DNA from: Pseudomonadota bacterium
GTDB taxonomy: Bacteria > Pseudomonadota > Gammaproteobacteria > Steroidobacterales > Steroidobacteraceae
NCBI GenBank assembly: GCA_021847105.1
Contig: JAJZUT010000019.1
Coordinates: 1 to 64,000 of the forward strand
Direction: 5' to 3'
DNA length: 64,000 nt
Shown here piece by piece: positions 52,909 to 61,733 of the stretch. Numbering within the stretch: the stretch's first letter is position 1; every line of letters begins with the position of its first letter. The notes under the pieces are model-generated. The model worked only from the letters and a program-made list of their open reading frames with translations, ran no database searches and was not told where the DNA came from. The translations under genes were made by a program, and so were the position numbers.

Positions 52909-53855
52909 GAGCGCGGATCGCACCATGGTTGTTCATCGGCTGTCTGCTGAGCGCCCCAGCGTTCGCCAACATATGGTCTAACCTGTGGCGCACGCCGGAT
53001 CAGCAGGGCCAAGCGCTGCTCGAGGCTGGTCGGCCGTCGCAAGCAGCGTTGCACTTCACCAGTGTACGCCGCAAGGCCTATGCGGACCTCGAAGCGGGGA
53101 ACTATGCACAGGCCGCACACTTACTGACGCGTTTCAGGGACGCGACATCGGAATACAACCGTGGCAACGCACTCGCGCACCTGGGACAGTTGCGCGCCGC
53201 GCTGGCTGCATATGACGCAGCATTACGGCAGGCGCCACATGACCGTGACATCCGCCACAACCGCGACCTGATCAAGCGCATGCTCGCGCACCAGCCGCAA
53301 CAACACAATGCAGCTCGGAGGAGCGGCAGCTCCGCCGGGGCGTCCGGACAACAGACTCACAGTGGCACCGGGCACGGAAGCACGCAGTCGGGCAACGGGC
53401 AAAAACAGCGCCATGGGCAAAGCCAGACCCCAGGACCGAGCGGTTCCCAAGCCCCGGGAGCGCAGACTGGACAGCGGTCGGCATCCGCCCAACAGCCTGC
53501 TACCAACGGCCAGGGCCCTGAGCAGAACCCCTCCACAGCCCATTCGTCGCCCGCTGGGTCGGCGATTCACGGGAACCGCGCCGGTCAGGCGCGAGCCGAC
53601 GCCGCGCTCGCCGCCGCCATCGCGCGGCAGGCGCAGCACAAGGGTGCGAACGTCACCACGGCACAGGCGCCTGCCGTGGATGGCGCTCGGCATACCGCCA
53701 CGCCTGAGCCGCAACCGCCGCCAGCGAAGCGACTCAGCGAGAAGACTCTGGCGCTCAAGCAATGGCTGCGCCAGATTCCTAACAATCCGGCCGGACTCCT
53801 GCGACGCAAATTCCTCATCCAGTATTTGATGCGGCATCCCGGGGAGAACCCATGA
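52905..53855 (+). CDS. batC: TPR protein, BatC-like
   Basis: The 316-residue protein has a signal peptide (LFIGCLLSAPAFA), two or three TPR units (KAYADLEAGNYAQAAHLLTRF; YNRGNALAHLGQLRAALAAYDAAL) and a long low-complexity linker of Gln, Ser, Gly, Thr and His (about 125-235), ending in a conserved KRLSEKTLALKQWLRQIPNNPAGLLRRKFLIQYL helix pair. Probably periplasmic and scaffold-like. Overlaps batB and batD by 4 bp each. Confidence 0.85.
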   Translation: MRARIAPWLFIGCLLSAPAFANIWSNLWRTPDQQGQALLEAGRPSQAALHFTSVRRKAYADLEAGNYAQAAHLLTRFRDATSEYNRGNALAHLGQLRAALAAYDAALRQAPHDRDIRHNRDLIKRMLAHQPQQHNAARRSGSSAGASGQQTHSGTGHGSTQSGNGQKQRHGQSQTPGPSGSQAPGAQTGQRSASAQQPATNGQGPEQNPSTAHSSPAGSAIHGNRAGQARADAALAAAIARQAQHKGANVTTAQAPAVDGARHTATPEPQPPPAKRLSEKTLALKQWLRQIPNNPAGLLRRKFLIQYLMRHPGENP

Positions 53856-55609
53856 CGGCGCGCATCACGAAACTCTGGCTGACCCTATGCCTGTGCGTAC
53901 TGGCAACTCCGGCAGGTGCGGCGGTGACGGCGGCACTCAGCGCAACACAGATTCCCGCCGGCACCACTGTACAGCTCACTCTGACATATGACGGCCTGAC
54001 CACCAGCGAGCCGGATCTGACGCCACTGCGCGCTCAGTTCGACATCCTGGGCAGCAGCTCAAGCACCAGCGTGCAATTCGGAACCGGCGGCAGCGCTGAG
54101 AGCAGCCAAGTGGTGCTGACGCTCGCGCCGAAGAGCAGCGGCCAGTTGAGGATTCCACCGCTCACCTGGGATGGCGAGCGCAGCCAACCGATGACGCTGA
54201 CAGTTGCCGGCGCTGCAGCCGGGCCCTCGGGTCACGTGGGAACGGTCTCGGCTGCGGTATTCATCGTCAGTCACATCAAGCCGGCACACCCGTACGTCCA
54301 GGCGCAGGTTCAACTCACCGTGCGGATCTACGCTGCCGAGCAGATCTATCACGGCAGCCTGGACTTCTCTGGCAATGGCAGCGTGCTCGTCAAACAGGTG
54401 GGCGCAGATGAGTACGGCAGTACGGTACGCAATGGACGGACCTATCAGATCATCACACGCCGCTTCGTGTTGTTTCCTCAGCACAGTGGACGGATCAGCC
54501 TGCCCGGCCCGGTGCTCGATGCGCAGGTCGCAGCGCCCCAGAGCAGTTCCTCATGGGGCGCCAGTCCCTTCGGGGGCTTTTTCGGCGGCCCGATGCAGAC
54601 CCTGCGCCCGATCGAGGTCCACGGTGATCCGATCGTGCTCTCGGTGCGGCCCCGGCCAAGCGGCGCGCAGAGCGGCGACTGGCTCCCGGCGAGTGACCTC
54701 ACCCTCACCGCCCATTGGCAGCCTGGCACGCTGAGCGCTCGAGCCGGCGACCCGCTGACCGTCACGCTCGACCTGCAGGCCGTCGGTCTCACGGCCGCGC
54801 AGTTGCCCGACCTCTCGGACCGCCTCTCCCTACCGGCTGGGTTCAACGCATATCCCGACGAGGCCAAGCTTTCTGACGCGACCCAAGGCGCGAACATCCT
54901 GGGCAGCCGCACGCAGACCATCGCGCTCATTGCCAAACATCCGGGACACTTCGTTCTGCCGGCAATGACCATTCACTGGTGGGACACTGCGACGGATCAG
55001 CCGCGCGTGACGAGCCTGCCGGCGCAATCGATGACGATCTTGCCTGCCGCTGGCGCAGCGCCGGGTTCGTTGCCGGGCCCGGCGCAAGCCTCGCCGGTAG
55101 CTGCGCCGCTGCCCGCGCCGGGCGCGGTCCACCCGCTCACGGTTCCCCCGAGCGCCCCGCGTGCGAACGGCCGACTCCCCTGGCCGTGGCTCACCCTGGC
55201 CCTGGCCGTTCTTTGGATTGCCACGGTCGGGAGCTGGCTCTGGTCTCGCCACCGGCGAGCGCGACCGGCCACATCCGCGCCAGTGCCAAAGCGCACCATG
55301 CGCCCGGATGTGGCCGGCGAACGCTCGGCCTTTCACGCCGCCTGCGCTCGCAATGACGCGGTAGCGGCGCGCCGCCACCTCTTGGGTTGGATGGCCGCCG
55401 CCTGGGGGATTGCGGCCACGAGCCTGAATCCGCTCATCGCGGCGAGCCGCGATCCGCGCCTCAGCGCAGCGTTGCGCGAACTCGAACGGGCCTGCTATGG
55501 CGGCGCAAACTGGCGCGGCGAGCCGCTCGCGCAGGTGCTGCGCGAGCTCCCCGCGCGGGTCGATCAACCGGAGCGGGGCGAGCCGCCGCTGCCGCCGCTG
55601 TACCCCTGA
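53852..55609 (+). CDS. batD: BatD family protein
   Basis: The 585-residue protein has a signal peptide (LWLTLCLCVLATPAGAAV), tandem immunoglobulin-like beta domains (about 20-400; SSSTSVQFGTG, GRISLPGP, FVLPAMTIHWWDT), a Pro-rich stretch, a membrane helix (LPWPWLTLALAVLWIATVGSWLW, about 440-462) and a cytoplasmic helical tail. It is the last gene of the moxR-DUF58-DUF4381-batABCD operon. It ends 10 bp before the convergent pyrE end. Confidence 0.88.
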   Translation: MTARITKLWLTLCLCVLATPAGAAVTAALSATQIPAGTTVQLTLTYDGLTTSEPDLTPLRAQFDILGSSSSTSVQFGTGGSAESSQVVLTLAPKSSGQLRIPPLTWDGERSQPMTLTVAGAAAGPSGHVGTVSAAVFIVSHIKPAHPYVQAQVQLTVRIYAAEQIYHGSLDFSGNGSVLVKQVGADEYGSTVRNGRTYQIITRRFVLFPQHSGRISLPGPVLDAQVAAPQSSSSWGASPFGGFFGGPMQTLRPIEVHGDPIVLSVRPRPSGAQSGDWLPASDLTLTAHWQPGTLSARAGDPLTVTLDLQAVGLTAAQLPDLSDRLSLPAGFNAYPDEAKLSDATQGANILGSRTQTIALIAKHPGHFVLPAMTIHWWDTATDQPRVTSLPAQSMTILPAAGAAPGSLPGPAQASPVAAPLPAPGAVHPLTVPPSAPRANGRLPWPWLTLALAVLWIATVGSWLWSRHRRARPATSAPVPKRTMRPDVAGERSAFHAACARNDAVAARRHLLGWMAAAWGIAATSLNPLIAASRDPRLSAALRELERACYGGANWRGEPLAQVLRELPARVDQPERGEPPLPPLYP

Positions 55610-55619
55610 GGGGGAACCG

Positions 55620-56273
55620 TCAGGCTACCCCGTAGCGCTGCCGGTAAGCCTTCAGCGCCACAAGCTCCGAAGCGCTGATAGCAGGCCCGCCGGGCTGTGA
55701 GAGCGCCTCGATTAGATCCGCCAGCGTCAGCACGCTGAGGCATTGCAAGCCGTGCTCACGCTCGATCTCTTGGGTCGCGCTCAACTCCCCGCGACCCCGC
55801 TCCTGACGGTCCAGCGCAAATACGCATCCGACGGGCTGTGCACCGGCGGCCCGGATGAGTTCAAGCGACTCGCGCACGGCGGTACCGGCGGTCACCACGT
55901 CGTCGATGACCAGTACCCGACCGGTGAGGGGGGCACCGATCAGCTGACCGCCCTCGCCATGGGTCTTCGCTTCCTTGCGGTTGAACGCGTAGGGCACATT
56001 GCGTCCGTGATGATCGAATAGCGCAGCAGCCGTGCTCGCCGCGAGTGCAATGCCCTTGTACGCCGGCCCAAAGAGCATGTCGAAGCCCAGGCCCGAAGCC
56101 GTGATCGCCGCCGCGTAACAGCGGCCGAGCACGGCGATGGCCTCGCCGTCGCTGAACAGGCCTGCGTTGAAGAAGTACGGGCTCTCGCGGCCGGATTTGA
56201 GGGTGAACTGCCCGAAGCGCAGCGCCCGGCGCGCGAGGGCCAATTGGATGAATTTGAGCTGATGATCTTGCAT
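55620..56273 (-). CDS. pyrE: Orotate phosphoribosyltransferase
   Basis: The 217-residue enzyme joins orotate to PRPP in pyrimidine synthesis. It shows FTLKSGRESPYFFNAG, MLFGPAYKGIALAA, YAFNRKEAKTHGEGG and the PRPP-binding VLVIDDVVTAGTAVRE. ATG 56273 gives the usual family length; ATG 56285 is an alternative in the same frame. It is divergent from the AmpG-like permease gene with almost no gap. Confidence 0.95.
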   Translation of the reverse strand: MQDHQLKFIQLALARRALRFGQFTLKSGRESPYFFNAGLFSDGEAIAVLGRCYAAAITASGLGFDMLFGPAYKGIALAASTAAALFDHHGRNVPYAFNRKEAKTHGEGGQLIGAPLTGRVLVIDDVVTAGTAVRESLELIRAAGAQPVGCVFALDRQERGRGELSATQEIEREHGLQCLSVLTLADLIEALSQPGGPAISASELVALKAYRQRYGVA

Positions 56274-56284
56274 AGCGAATATCA

Positions 56285-57772
56285 TTGCCCGATGTGTACC
56301 CGGATCGTCAACTCCTCGCCACGCCCGGCTCGCCAGCCGTGAGTCCTGGGCACGCACCGACTGCCGCTGCGAACGTCACGGCTCGCTGGTGGCGCGCTCT
56401 CGCCGTATACCGCGAACCGAGCGTAGTCGCCATGCTGTTCCTCGGTTTCTCGAGCGGCCTGCCGTTCTTGCTCGTGTTCTCGACGCTCACCGTATGGCTG
56501 CGTCAGGCCGGCATCGAGCGCTCCACGATCGGCATGTTCGCCTGGGTCGGGTTCGCTTACTCGTTCGAATTCGTATGGTCGCCAGTGGTCGACCGGGCAC
56601 AGTTGCCGCTGCTGCATCGGTTGCTCGGCCGGCGCCGCTCGTGGATGGTGCTCGCTCAACTTGGCATCGCACTCGGTCTGGCGCGACTGGCGGCGGCCGT
56701 TCCCGCTACGCAAGTCGGATCAATGGCAGCCACGGCGCTGTTCGTGGCGTTTTGCTCGGCCACACAGGACGTGGCCATGAATGCCTGGCGCATTGAATCG
56801 GTCCCGGAGTCCCTGCAGGGTGCGATGGTTGCCACGTATTCGGTGGGCTATCGGATCGCGATGATCGCCGGCGGCGCCGGCGCGATTGCCATCGCCGCCG
56901 GCTTCGGCTGGCAACTCAGCTACGGCACGATGGCTGCCCTGATGTCCGTCGGGGTGCTCACGACGCTGCTGGTGAAAGAGCCCGAAGCGCCCGTGACGCG
57001 CGCCGAGCAGGGGCGCGAGATCCGCGTCATCGAGTGGCTCGAGCGTCGGGCACACTGGCCAAAGGCACTGCGAAGCCTCGGCGAGTGGTTCATCGGTGCG
57101 GTGATTTGTCCGCTGACCGAATTCTTCGGCCGGTTCGGCACGCGCATCGCGCTCGGCGCCCTGGCTTTGATCGGACTGTATCAGCTCGCCGAGTTCACCA
57201 TGGGCTCGATGGCGAATCCGTTCTACATCGATCATCACTACTCGCTCGAGCAAATTGCGCTGGTCGGGAAAGTCAGCGGCTACACGGTGGGCATCGCCGG
57301 GGTATTCCTGGGCGGCCTGCTGGTGGCGCGGGTTGGACTGGCGCGAGCGCTCGCTGCAGGACTCTTGCTGTCGCTATTGTCAAACCTGAGCTACGCGCTG
57401 CTTGCCACGACACATTCCCCGACGCTCCTCGGTCTTGGCATCGCCAACGGCATCGACAATCTGGCGCTGTCGCTCGAAGGAGTGGCATTGATCGCATTCA
57501 TGTCGAGTCTCACCAGTCCGAAGTACACTGCCACCCAGTACGCACTGTTCGCCTCACTGTACGCTCTGCCCGGCAAGATGCTCGAAGGCACCTCGGGCTT
57601 CGTGGTCGAGCGGGTCGGCTATGCGCACTTCTTTCTGTACACGGCGAGCCTGTGCCTCCCGGCGGGCTTGCTGCTTGCGGCGCTGTGGCGCAGGATTCCA
57701 CGGGTGAAAGTCATGCCCGAGGCGGCTCGCATGGCCGAATCGGCGGAGCGCATCGATGCCGGGGCCGGTTGA
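56285..57772 (+). CDS. ampG-like: AmpG-family muropeptide MFS permease
   Basis: The 495-residue permease has about 12 membrane segments. FLGFSSGLPFLLVFSTLTVWLRQAG, FAWVGFAYSFEFVWSPVVDR, ATQDVAMNAWRIE and YALFASLYALPGKMLEGTSGFVV match AmpG, which imports anhydro-muropeptides for cell-wall recycling. The start is unsure: TTG 56285, GTG 56294 or GTG 56340 all precede the first helix and none has a clear ribosome binding site. The last 17 bp overlap the Rieske gene. Confidence 0.8.
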   Translation: MPDVYPDRQLLATPGSPAVSPGHAPTAAANVTARWWRALAVYREPSVVAMLFLGFSSGLPFLLVFSTLTVWLRQAGIERSTIGMFAWVGFAYSFEFVWSPVVDRAQLPLLHRLLGRRRSWMVLAQLGIALGLARLAAAVPATQVGSMAATALFVAFCSATQDVAMNAWRIESVPESLQGAMVATYSVGYRIAMIAGGAGAIAIAAGFGWQLSYGTMAALMSVGVLTTLLVKEPEAPVTRAEQGREIRVIEWLERRAHWPKALRSLGEWFIGAVICPLTEFFGRFGTRIALGALALIGLYQLAEFTMGSMANPFYIDHHYSLEQIALVGKVSGYTVGIAGVFLGGLLVARVGLARALAAGLLLSLLSNLSYALLATTHSPTLLGLGIANGIDNLALSLEGVALIAFMSSLTSPKYTATQYALFASLYALPGKMLEGTSGFVVERVGYAHFFLYTASLCLPAGLLLAALWRRIPRVKVMPEAARMAESAERIDAGAG

Positions 57773-58148
57773 GATCGATCTTGAGCGCGTGCTCTGCCGG
57801 TTAGCCGATCTGGAGCACTCAGGCGCGCGCGGCTTTCGCATCGGCGGTGGGGACTGGCCGTTGCGCGGGTTCGTGGTGCGATGCGGTGCGCTGGTTAGAG
57901 GCTACGTCAATCACTGCCCGCATGCCGGCCATCCGCTCGATCTGCGGCCACACTGTTTCCTGACGCCCGATCACGCATTGATCGTGTGCGCCTCGCATGG
58001 CGCACTGTTCGACAAGGCATCGGGCGAGTGCATCGCGGGACCCTGCGCCGGTCGGTCGCTGCAACCGATCCCGCTCACGGTCGCAGGCGATTGGGTGCTA
58101 CTGGCCCCCGAGGTCGACCCCGCGGCGCTCGCCGCAGGCGCGTCTTGA
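57756..58148 (+). CDS. Rieske [2Fe-2S] domain protein
   Basis: The 130-residue single-domain protein has the Rieske cluster ligands in CPHAGH and CASHGALF, about 20 residues apart, and an ending DWVLL typical of small Rieske ferredoxin-like proteins. Partner unknown. It overlaps the end of the AmpG-like gene and is likely co-transcribed. It ends next to the convergent small acidic gene. Confidence 0.82.
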   Translation: MPGPVEIDLERVLCRLADLEHSGARGFRIGGGDWPLRGFVVRCGALVRGYVNHCPHAGHPLDLRPHCFLTPDHALIVCASHGALFDKASGECIAGPCAGRSLQPIPLTVAGDWVLLAPEVDPAALAAGAS

Positions 58149-58463
58149 TCATTCGAACAGATCGAGACCCTCAAGCGGGCTGGCCCGTGGCATCGTGTCG
58201 TCATCAAGCGACTCGCCGCCATGGCCTTGCACGTCTTCCGCGTCGACATCCACCGAGCCGCTCCAGTCCTCGGGCGGCTCTGCTGCCTCGACAAGACCCT
58301 CGTCCCACTGCGCTTCCCAGTCCTCGCGGTCCATCTCCTCGACCGTGCCGTCGAAGTACTGGATGTCGATTGTCCCATCGCCGTCATTGACGGCGACCAC
58401 TTCAAACAGCTCGCCGCCGCCCAAGCGATACCAGTCACCGATTCCGGGTTGTGGAGCGACCAT
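58149..58463 (-). CDS. Small acidic protein, DUF6763-like
   Basis: The 104-residue protein starts MVAPQPGIGDWYR and has GGELFEVVAVNDGDGTIDIQYFDGTVEEMDREDWE, a pattern shared by a small acidic gammaproteobacterial family of unknown function. The tail is rich in Asp and Glu. GGGGAGG lies 8 bp before ATG 58463. Converges on the Rieske gene with no gap. Confidence 0.75.
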   Translation of the reverse strand: MVAPQPGIGDWYRLGGGELFEVVAVNDGDGTIDIQYFDGTVEEMDREDWEAQWDEGLVEAAEPPEDWSGSVDVDAEDVQGHGGESLDDDTMPRASPLEGLDLFE

Positions 58464-58649
58464 AATCAGACCTCCCCGCTGCGCCGTTTCCCCGTCAGCG
58501 TCGCGCAGTTCAGGCCCCGAGGGCGGACCGCTCAGTACGCCCGGAAAGCCGCGAAGCTGCTATCCTGCGGCCGCCGAGCGAGGGACAGTGCTCATGTTGC
58601 GCCTCGCAAGCCTTCCTTTCAAGAACGGGAAAACCGCAGTCCGCCGCCC

Positions 58650-59288
58650 ATGTTCGAGGAATCGCTGAAATTTTTCGTCGTGTTCTTTGCGGTCGTTGAG
58701 CCGATCTCCCTGCTGCCGATCTTCAGCGGCCTCACCCAGGGAGCCACCCGCGAGTACCGGCATCGTATGGCGATCAAGGCCACGGTGGTGGCCGCACTGA
58801 TCCTGGCATTCTTCGCGCTGGTCGGGGCGCCATTCCTTGCCTTGATGGGTATCAGCCTCGGAGCCTTCCGCATCTTCGGTGGCATCCTGCTGTTTCTGCT
58901 TGCGCTCGAGATGGTTTTCGCGCGCGAATCGGGTAGCCGTACAACCAGCGACGAGCAGGCCGAGAGCCAGCGCCGCGCAGATATTTCGGTGGTGCCTCTG
59001 GCCTTTCCGTTCATTTCCGGACCCGGCGCGCTCGCGACCGTACTGCTGTGGTTCGGTCCGGTGCACCTGTTCCAGCACCCGCTCATCTTTCTCAGTTTGT
59101 TCCTGGCCGTCGTAGTCGTGCTCGCGATCTCCCTGGTGGTGATGTGGCTCGCTGAGCCGCTGATGCGAATCATCGGGGTCACGGGCGTGAACGTAGCCGG
59201 CCGCCTCTTCGGCGTCGTCCTCGGCGCCCTTGCCGTGCAATTCGTGGTGGACGGGTTACGCGCGGTATTCGCTCTGCACGGCGCGTGA
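58650..59288 (+). CDS. marC: MarC-family inner-membrane protein
   Basis: The 212-residue protein has six membrane segments: FFVVFFAVVEPISLLPIF, the TRxYRHRMAIKATVVAALILAFFALVG region, GISLGAFRIFGGILLFLLALEM, and SVVPLAFPFISGPGALATV. The family (UPF0056/NAAT-like) has no agreed transport substrate. ATG 58650 begins MFEESLKFF; the frame is open upstream without family sequence. A small hairpin separates it from trmB. Confidence 0.88.
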   Translation: MFEESLKFFVVFFAVVEPISLLPIFSGLTQGATREYRHRMAIKATVVAALILAFFALVGAPFLALMGISLGAFRIFGGILLFLLALEMVFARESGSRTTSDEQAESQRRADISVVPLAFPFISGPGALATVLLWFGPVHLFQHPLIFLSLFLAVVVVLAISLVVMWLAEPLMRIIGVTGVNVAGRLFGVVLGALAVQFVVDGLRAVFALHGA

Positions 59289-59292
59289 GGTG

Positions 59293-59309
59293 ACTGCTCC
59301 GGCAGCAGT
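59293..59309. terminator. Small hairpin between convergent marC and trmB
   Basis: ACTGCT and AGCAGT pair around CCGGC, immediately after marC and 4 bp before the end of trmB. No T-tract, so termination is only possible. Confidence 0.35.
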
Positions 59310-59312
59310 AAC

Positions 59313-59996
59313 TCAGCGCCGCACGAACGCCAGGTCCCACACCGGATGGCCGAGGCGTTCCCCTCGCCGCTCGAAGCGGGTGGCGGCGCGATCGGCGGGA
59401 CGGGGCACGAAACCGCCCTGCGCATCGAGATTGCACAGGCGCGGTTCGGCAGAGAGGACCGAGAGCATTTCCTCCGCGTATGGGGCCCAATCGGTTGCGA
59501 GGTGCACCTGGCCACCGCTTTTGAGGCGCTCGGCCAGCAGACCGACGAACGGCGCCTGAATCAGTCGCCTCTTGTGATGTCGCTTCTTCGGCCAGGGATC
59601 GGGAAAAAGCACGAGAATTTCATCGAGACTCGCCGCCGGCAGATGGCGCTCAAGTACTTCCACGGCGTCATGGCAGATCACCCGGACATTCCTCAGCGCA
59701 AGCTCCTGCAGGCCGAGCAGAACCCGACCGACGCCAGGACGATGGACCTCGATGCCCAAAAAATCCCGCTCCGGGTGCGCTGCAGCGAGTGCGAGCAGGT
59801 TCTCGCCATTGCCGAACCCGATCTCGACGGTACGGGTGGCCGACCGACCGAACACCTCGTCGAGATCGACCAGCCCGTGCGGCTCAATGCCGTATTTGGG
59901 CCACAACGTCTCGAGCGCTCGCTCCTGCGCAGAGGTAATGCGCCCGGCCCGCGTGACGAAGGAGCGGATCGCGCGCGGGTGCTCGGTCTCGTTCAA
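59313..59996 (-). CDS. trmB: tRNA (guanine-N7-)-methyltransferase
   Basis: The 227-residue methyltransferase modifies G46 of tRNAs. It has the N-terminal RAIRSFVTRAGRITSAQ, the SAM site VEIGFGNGENLLALAAAHPE, FLGIEVHRPGVG, and the catalytic LVLFPDPWPKKRHHKRRL. TTG 59996 is chosen as start, 11 bp after the rhodanese stop codon; the longer open frame overlaps rhodanese and lacks family sequence. It is last in the kyn-rhodanese-trmB group on the minus strand. Confidence 0.92.
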   Translation of the reverse strand: MNETEHPRAIRSFVTRAGRITSAQERALETLWPKYGIEPHGLVDLDEVFGRSATRTVEIGFGNGENLLALAAAHPERDFLGIEVHRPGVGRVLLGLQELALRNVRVICHDAVEVLERHLPAASLDEILVLFPDPWPKKRHHKRRLIQAPFVGLLAERLKSGGQVHLATDWAPYAEEMLSVLSAEPRLCNLDAQGGFVPRPADRAATRFERRGERLGHPVWDLAFVRR

Positions 59997-60007
59997 CCGC
60001 CGCGCCG

Positions 60008-60337
60008 TTAGCTGACGACGGGCAGGCCGAGAGCCTTCCACGCCACGATACCGCCCGCCATGTGTGCCGCCGGCTGACCCGTCGCTTTGCGCAGCCGCGC
60101 CGCAGTCAGCGAGCGGCCGCCGGCAGCACAATGAAATACCACTGCGCGGGCACCGTCTGCCGGCAGATGCGCGGCGTCAAATGTCGACAGCGGATAGAGC
60201 AGCGCACCCGGGATGCGCTCCCGGGCATACTCATCGGGCTCGCGTACATCGATCAAAAGGATCCGGCCCTCATCGAGCAGGCTCTGCACGTCCTGGGGCA
60301 CATACTCGATGACCCCGTCAGTGGTAACTCGGTTCAT
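60008..60337 (-). CDS. Rhodanese-domain protein
   Basis: The 109-residue single rhodanese domain has LLIDVREPDEYARERIPGAL, the active-site loop with Cys in FHCAAGGRS, and GGIVAWKALGLP. It can move sulfane sulfur in thiosulfate or persulfide metabolism; the real acceptor is unknown. ATG 60337 lies 10 bp after the KMO stop. The gene is followed closely by trmB. Confidence 0.88.
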   Translation of the reverse strand: MNRVTTDGVIEYVPQDVQSLLDEGRILLIDVREPDEYARERIPGALLYPLSTFDAAHLPADGARAVVFHCAAGGRSLTAARLRKATGQPAAHMAGGIVAWKALGLPVVS

Positions 60338-60347
60338 GGGCGTGATT

Positions 60348-61733
60348 CTAGCCGGTCTGCGGGTCCGGGTGTGGCTCCACACGTGGCAGGCTGGCGCTGA
60401 GTAGCGCTTCGGCGATCAGCGGGTCGATGCTGCCGTCCGGCGCTCGCCGGCGATCAAGCTGCTCAAGAATCGACGCTTGGATCCGCCCGCGACGCAATGC
60501 CTCCAGATAGGAGATTTCCGGGTGGAACATCACCATTGAGTAGCGGGGAATGAACTGCTTCGGAAAGCGCTGCTCGAGCTCGAAAGCTAGCTGCTTCAGA
60601 CGCTGGAACCCCGGATCGCGCACGCGCTCGCGCATCTCCAGGTAATTCTCGAGCGCCATCTGGGCGATGGCGTCGGTGTTCGGCCGGCGCAACCGCTCGA
60701 ACTCAGCGTACAGCACCGCCCAGTCCCGATACCGTTCGAGCAGCGCATCCAGAAGCGCGCAATCCTCGAAACCGGCGTTCATCCCCTGGCCGTGAAACGG
60801 CACAATGGCATGTGCCGCGTCGCCGAGCAACAGCACCCGCCCATCGAGATGCCAGCCTCGCGCGCGTACTGTGGCAAGCTGGCCCTGGGAGTTGCGACGA
60901 AAGTCCTCGAGCAGCGTCGCATGGTGGGCAATCAAGTCGGGAAACTGCTCCGCGAAGAACCGCCTTTGCGCGTTGGCGTCCTGCAGCTCGGCAAAACTCA
61001 CCTGCCCAGTGCGAGGCAAGAACAACGTCAGAGTGAAGGTACCGTCAGGGTTCGGCAGCGCGATCAGCATGAATCCGCCGCGCGGCCAGATATGCAGCGC
61101 CTCCGGCGCGAGCGCATGGAGACCGTTCGGTCCCGCCGGCAGCGTCATTTCCTTGTAGTCGTGATCCAGCGGTTCGACAGACACCTCGCAGACGCCCGCG
61201 GCCACCAAACTCGCTCGCAGCGGCGAGCCAGCCCCGTCAGCGGCGATCAGCGTGTCGCACTCCAGCGTGAACTCGCGTCCCGAACGCTCCTCTACGCAAC
61301 GCGCCGTCTGCGTGGCCGGATCGAACCCGATGCAGCGCTGCTCGAACCGCAGCGTCACACCGGCCCGCTCAGCAGCATCCACGAGCACCCGATTAAGTGC
61401 CGCACGCCCGATGGAGTAATTGATCTCCTCGGGCCGCTGCCCATAGCGGTGCAGGGCTGGCGCCCCGGACAACTCGTGCACCATGCGGCCGCGCATTGGC
61501 AGCAGCAAGGGCATGACCTCCGTAAAAACGCCGGCACGCTCAAGCGGTCGGATGCCCCGAGCCGAGAGCGCCAGGTTGATCGAACGACCACCTGCCGCAG
61601 TGCTTGTGCGCGGATCCGGGCGGCGCTCAATCAGGATGACCTCAAATCCCCTACGCGCAAGCAGCAGTGCCAGCAGTGGTCCAGTCAACCCAGCACCGAT
61701 CACCGTGACCGCGCATCGATCGGCGGCACTCAT
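60348..61733 (-). CDS. kmo: Kynurenine 3-monooxygenase
   Basis: The 461-residue FAD monooxygenase hydroxylates kynurenine to 3-hydroxykynurenine with NADPH and oxygen. The FAD fold starts VIGAGLTGPLLALLLARRGFEV, followed by GRSINLALSARGIRPLE (substrate region), LIAADGAGSPLR, and VLLLGDAAHAIVPFHGQGMNAGFEDC; the C-terminus has FIPRYSMVMFHPEISYLEALRRG, as in bacterial KMO. ATG 61733 overlaps the kynureninase stop by 4 bp. The pair serves tryptophan catabolism or the route to quinolinate/NAD. Confidence 0.93.
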   Translation of the reverse strand: MSAADRCAVTVIGAGLTGPLLALLLARRGFEVILIERRPDPRTSTAAGGRSINLALSARGIRPLERAGVFTEVMPLLLPMRGRMVHELSGAPALHRYGQRPEEINYSIGRAALNRVLVDAAERAGVTLRFEQRCIGFDPATQTARCVEERSGREFTLECDTLIAADGAGSPLRASLVAAGVCEVSVEPLDHDYKEMTLPAGPNGLHALAPEALHIWPRGGFMLIALPNPDGTFTLTLFLPRTGQVSFAELQDANAQRRFFAEQFPDLIAHHATLLEDFRRNSQGQLATVRARGWHLDGRVLLLGDAAHAIVPFHGQGMNAGFEDCALLDALLERYRDWAVLYAEFERLRRPNTDAIAQMALENYLEMRERVRDPGFQRLKQLAFELEQRFPKQFIPRYSMVMFHPEISYLEALRRGRIQASILEQLDRRRAPDGSIDPLIAEALLSASLPRVEPHPDPQTG